This document shows positions 4,112 through 5,965 of a stretch of DNA of 5,965 nt, in pieces. Made by a program: the position numbers and the translations under genes. The notes under the pieces were generated by a model. That model ran no database searches, was not told the DNA's origin, and worked only from the letters and a program-made list of their open reading frames with translations. The stretch's first letter is position 1. Each line of letters opens with the position of its first letter. The DNA is taken from the NCBI GenBank assembly GCA_916710115.1, contig CAKAOY010000079.1, forward strand, positions 1-5,965, written 5' to 3'. Origin of the DNA: an uncultured Bergeyella sp. (GTDB taxonomy: Bacteria > Bacteroidota > Bacteroidia > Flavobacteriales > Weeksellaceae).

Positions 4112-5965
4112 TTATCGGTTGAGCATTTTTTTCAGAATCCAATATGAAGCCGATTGATAGGCACTGATAGTTTCTTTTTCAAGGTTCTTATCAATATCTT
4201 TTTTTTGTTTTTCATTGAAGAAGATAGGATTCTCCTTTGATGGTTGTTCAGCACTAGTTTCTAAAAGGTATTGTTTTACTTTTCTCATAGGTGAGATTAT
4301 CGTCAAGGTATTATTTCTGATATATCCTAAGTCTTGATAAGTGGCAATATAGGCTCTTTCTTGATAATGGGGAGAGAATACATCTTCTCCCAAAAATTTG
4401 GATTGATAATTAAAGTTTAATAACCCTAAAACAGTAGGCATTAAGTCTATTTGAGATACCAATTTATCTATTTTTTGAGGATGCATATCAGGAGTATATA
4501 TCATAGCAGGGATTCTGTATTTATCCATAGGAAGTTCTGTTTTCCCTGCTGATGAGGCACAATGGTCAGCCACGATTACGAAAATAGTATTCTTGAACCA
4601 CTCCTCTTTTTCTGCCATTTTAAAGAATTGTTTTAATGAATAGTCTGTATATTTCACTCCTCCTGAGCGAGATTTTGCATCACTTGGAATATCGATTTTA
4701 TTATTAGGATAGGTAAAAGGTCGGTGGTTACTTACCGTCATCCAATGATTGAAGAATGGTTTTCCTTTTTTATACTCACTATTCATTGTTTGGATTGCTT
4801 TTTTTGCCATATCTTCATCGCAAACTCCCCACACATTTGAGAAGGTAATTTCTTCTGGGGAAAAGCTATCTCTATCCACAATATCATAACCATTCCCTCC
4901 GAAGAAATCTTTCATATTATCAAAATAAGAATATCCACCATAGAGATATTTTACTTGGTATCCCTTTTCCTTGAAGACACTTCCTGTTGAGAATTTATTC
5001 TTGTTATCGGCCCTTTTTACGATACTTTCTCCAGCAGTAGGAGGTAGACATAGAGTCAGAGCCTCTAACCCTCGAACGGTTCTGTTTCCCGTAGCGTAGA
5101 AATTAGTGAAAAATATAGATTTCTGAGCCAAAGAATCCAAAAAAGGTGTGATATTTTCTTGATTTCCATAGAATTTCATAAATTCAGCTGAGAGACTTTC
5201 AATGGATATTAGTACTACATTTTTGTGGATTTCCTCACCACGACCAACGATTTTTCTTTCTAATTCAGTACTATTAAATTGCCGTAAAATAGTCTTTTCA
5301 GCCTCTTTTTGAGCAATTGTAGGATAAAATTGAAAAAAATCTAGTTCCGAATGTGTGAATGCATAATAAAACTTATAAAGACCATTAGCCTGTATCTCTT
5401 GCGAAAAGATATTAGATGATTTTATTTTGTCAAATTGAGGAATTATCGCCAAAGAGATACCCGATAAAAACAGATATATAGCCAATAAAATCCCTTTTTC
5501 TCGTATTGTAGGAATCTCCTCAATGGCAGATTTTGTTTTGATGAATATAAAAATACTTACCAAAATTGTAACTGATAAAATAATTGAAAATAAAGGGATT
5601 ACGGGGTAACTTTCAATAATGTTACCGATTACCTCATTTGTATAAATTAAGTAATCTACCGCGATGAAATTGTATCTTATGCCAAACTCGTTCCAGAAGA
5701 AATATTCACTCACAGAGTTGAAAATAATGGATAGTGAGTAAATAAATATAGTAGTGAAATACAATATATTACGAATATTTCTTCTTTGTTTCTGCAAGAA
5801 AAGCATTATCCCAAAGCAGAGAGTCTTTATCCCCAAAAAAGTTAAGGCTATCTCCTGAACAGAGCCACCATATTGAGCAAAAATATTATTAGGTACAAAT
5901 TTCGTATAGAGCATTAAGATGACTAACACACCGAAAATAATATATCCGTAGGGCTTATGATACTT
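4112..5965 (-). CDS. LtaS-like membrane phosphotransferase, sulfatase fold (5' end beyond right edge)
   Basis: A membrane-anchored enzyme of the LTA synthase/phosphoglycerol transferase family, which moves a phospho-head-group from a phospholipid to an extracytoplasmic acceptor. The frame is open to the window edge: 617 residues are visible and the true start is outside. The GTG at 5929 falls inside the first membrane helix, so it is unlikely to be the start. Counting from that codon, later TM segments lie at about 27-46, 56-73, 108-130 and 147-165, followed by the catalytic domain: NVVLISIES with E244, ENITPFLDSLA (258-268), nucleophile T284 in GNRTVRGLEAL, WGVCDED (367-373), SNHRPF with H402, and VADH with D455-H456. 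The E-to-T spacing is 40. All core metal and nucleophile residues are present, so it should be active. The acceptor is unknown: Bacteroidota have no classical lipoteichoic acid, and a glycan, capsule or LPS substituent is the likelier target (inference). It is convergent with the MarC gene. Confidence 0.9.
   Translation of the reverse strand, partial: KYHKPYGYIIFGVLVILMLYTKFVPNNIFAQYGGSVQEIALTFLGIKTLCFGIMLFLQKQRRNIRNILYFTTIFIYSLSIIFNSVSEYFFWNEFGIRYNFIAVDYLIYTNEVIGNIIESYPVIPLFSIILSVTILVSIFIFIKTKSAIEEIPTIREKGILLAIYLFLSGISLAIIPQFDKIKSSNIFSQEIQANGLYKFYYAFTHSELDFFQFYPTIAQKEAEKTILRQFNSTELERKIVGRGEEIHKNVVLISIESLSAEFMKFYGNQENITPFLDSLAQKSIFFTNFYATGNRTVRGLEALTLCLPPTAGESIVKRADNKNKFSTGSVFKEKGYQVKYLYGGYSYFDNMKDFFGGNGYDIVDRDSFSPEEITFSNVWGVCDEDMAKKAIQTMNSEYKKGKPFFNHWMTVSNHRPFTYPNNKIDIPSDAKSRSGGVKYTDYSLKQFFKMAEKEEWFKNTIFVIVADHCASSAGKTELPMDKYRIPAMIYTPDMHPQKIDKLVSQIDLMPTVLGLLNFNYQSKFLGEDVFSPHYQERAYIATYQDLGYIRNNTLTIISPMRKVKQYLLETSAEQPSKENPIFFNEKQKKDIDKNLEKETISAYQSASYWILKKMLNR

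Noticed and set aside
4199..4206. A8 run in the coding strand of the LtaS-like gene as a phase-variation switch
   Set aside because: It encodes ordinary Lys/Gln codons (QKK, about 575-577) near the C-terminus, past all catalytic residues; several A7/T7 runs elsewhere show such runs are common background here.
681..5965. A co-regulated envelope-modification operon made of the two sulfatase-fold transferases, the Bax inhibitor and MarC proteins
   Set aside because: The genes alternate in direction and are separated by strong bidirectional terminators and divergent promoters, so they cannot be one transcript; closeness alone is weak evidence of a joint function.
1..5965. tRNA, rRNA, CRISPR array, insertion sequence or riboswitch
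   Set aside because: The gaps between genes are 42 to 128 bases and are explained by promoters and terminators; no spaced repeats, transposase motifs or tRNA-like folds were seen.

Overview
The window looks like ordinary chromosomal DNA from a low-G+C member of the Bacteroidota, most likely a flavobacterium (Flavobacteriales). The case rests on A+T-rich intergenic DNA, starts without clear Shine-Dalgarno sequences, and several matches to the Bacteroidota -7 promoter box TAnnTTTG ahead of genes. The protein set also fits that group. The family or genus cannot be fixed from the sequence; Weeksellaceae-like is a guess.

Layout, left to right. Positions 1-597 (minus) are the first 199 codons of a RecQ-type DNA helicase, cut by the left edge. 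After an 83-base gap holding a hairpin comes a minus-strand gene for a five-TM phosphoethanolamine transferase of the EptA/MCR/CptA type (681-2213). A 128-base divergent region separates it from a plus-strand single-domain rhodanese (2342-2629). That gene converges on a minus-strand Bax inhibitor-1/YccA-like membrane protein (2681-3361) across a perfect 18-bp bidirectional terminator. A 93-base divergent promoter region then leads to a plus-strand MarC-family membrane protein (3455-4069). This converges, across a second perfect 18-bp terminator, on a minus-strand LtaS-like membrane phosphotransferase (4112 to the right edge), whose 5' end lies outside the window.

Four of the six genes encode inner-membrane proteins, and two of these are unrelated branches of the alkaline-phosphatase/sulfatase fold that put phospho-head-groups on envelope polymers or lipids. 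The genes are arranged as alternating convergent and divergent single units, so there is no sign of one operon or of a dedicated multi-gene system. recQ and the phosphoethanolamine transferase share a strand but are separated by a possible hairpin.

I see no RNA gene, insertion sequence, CRISPR array, integrase or toxin-antitoxin pair, and no gap longer than 300 bases. The points most worth a second look are an LtaS-like enzyme in an apparent Gram-negative, substituted sensor aspartates in the Bax inhibitor protein, an A+T-rich phosphoethanolamine transferase gene, and the near-symmetrical terminators and promoters. I did not find a convincing new biological system.
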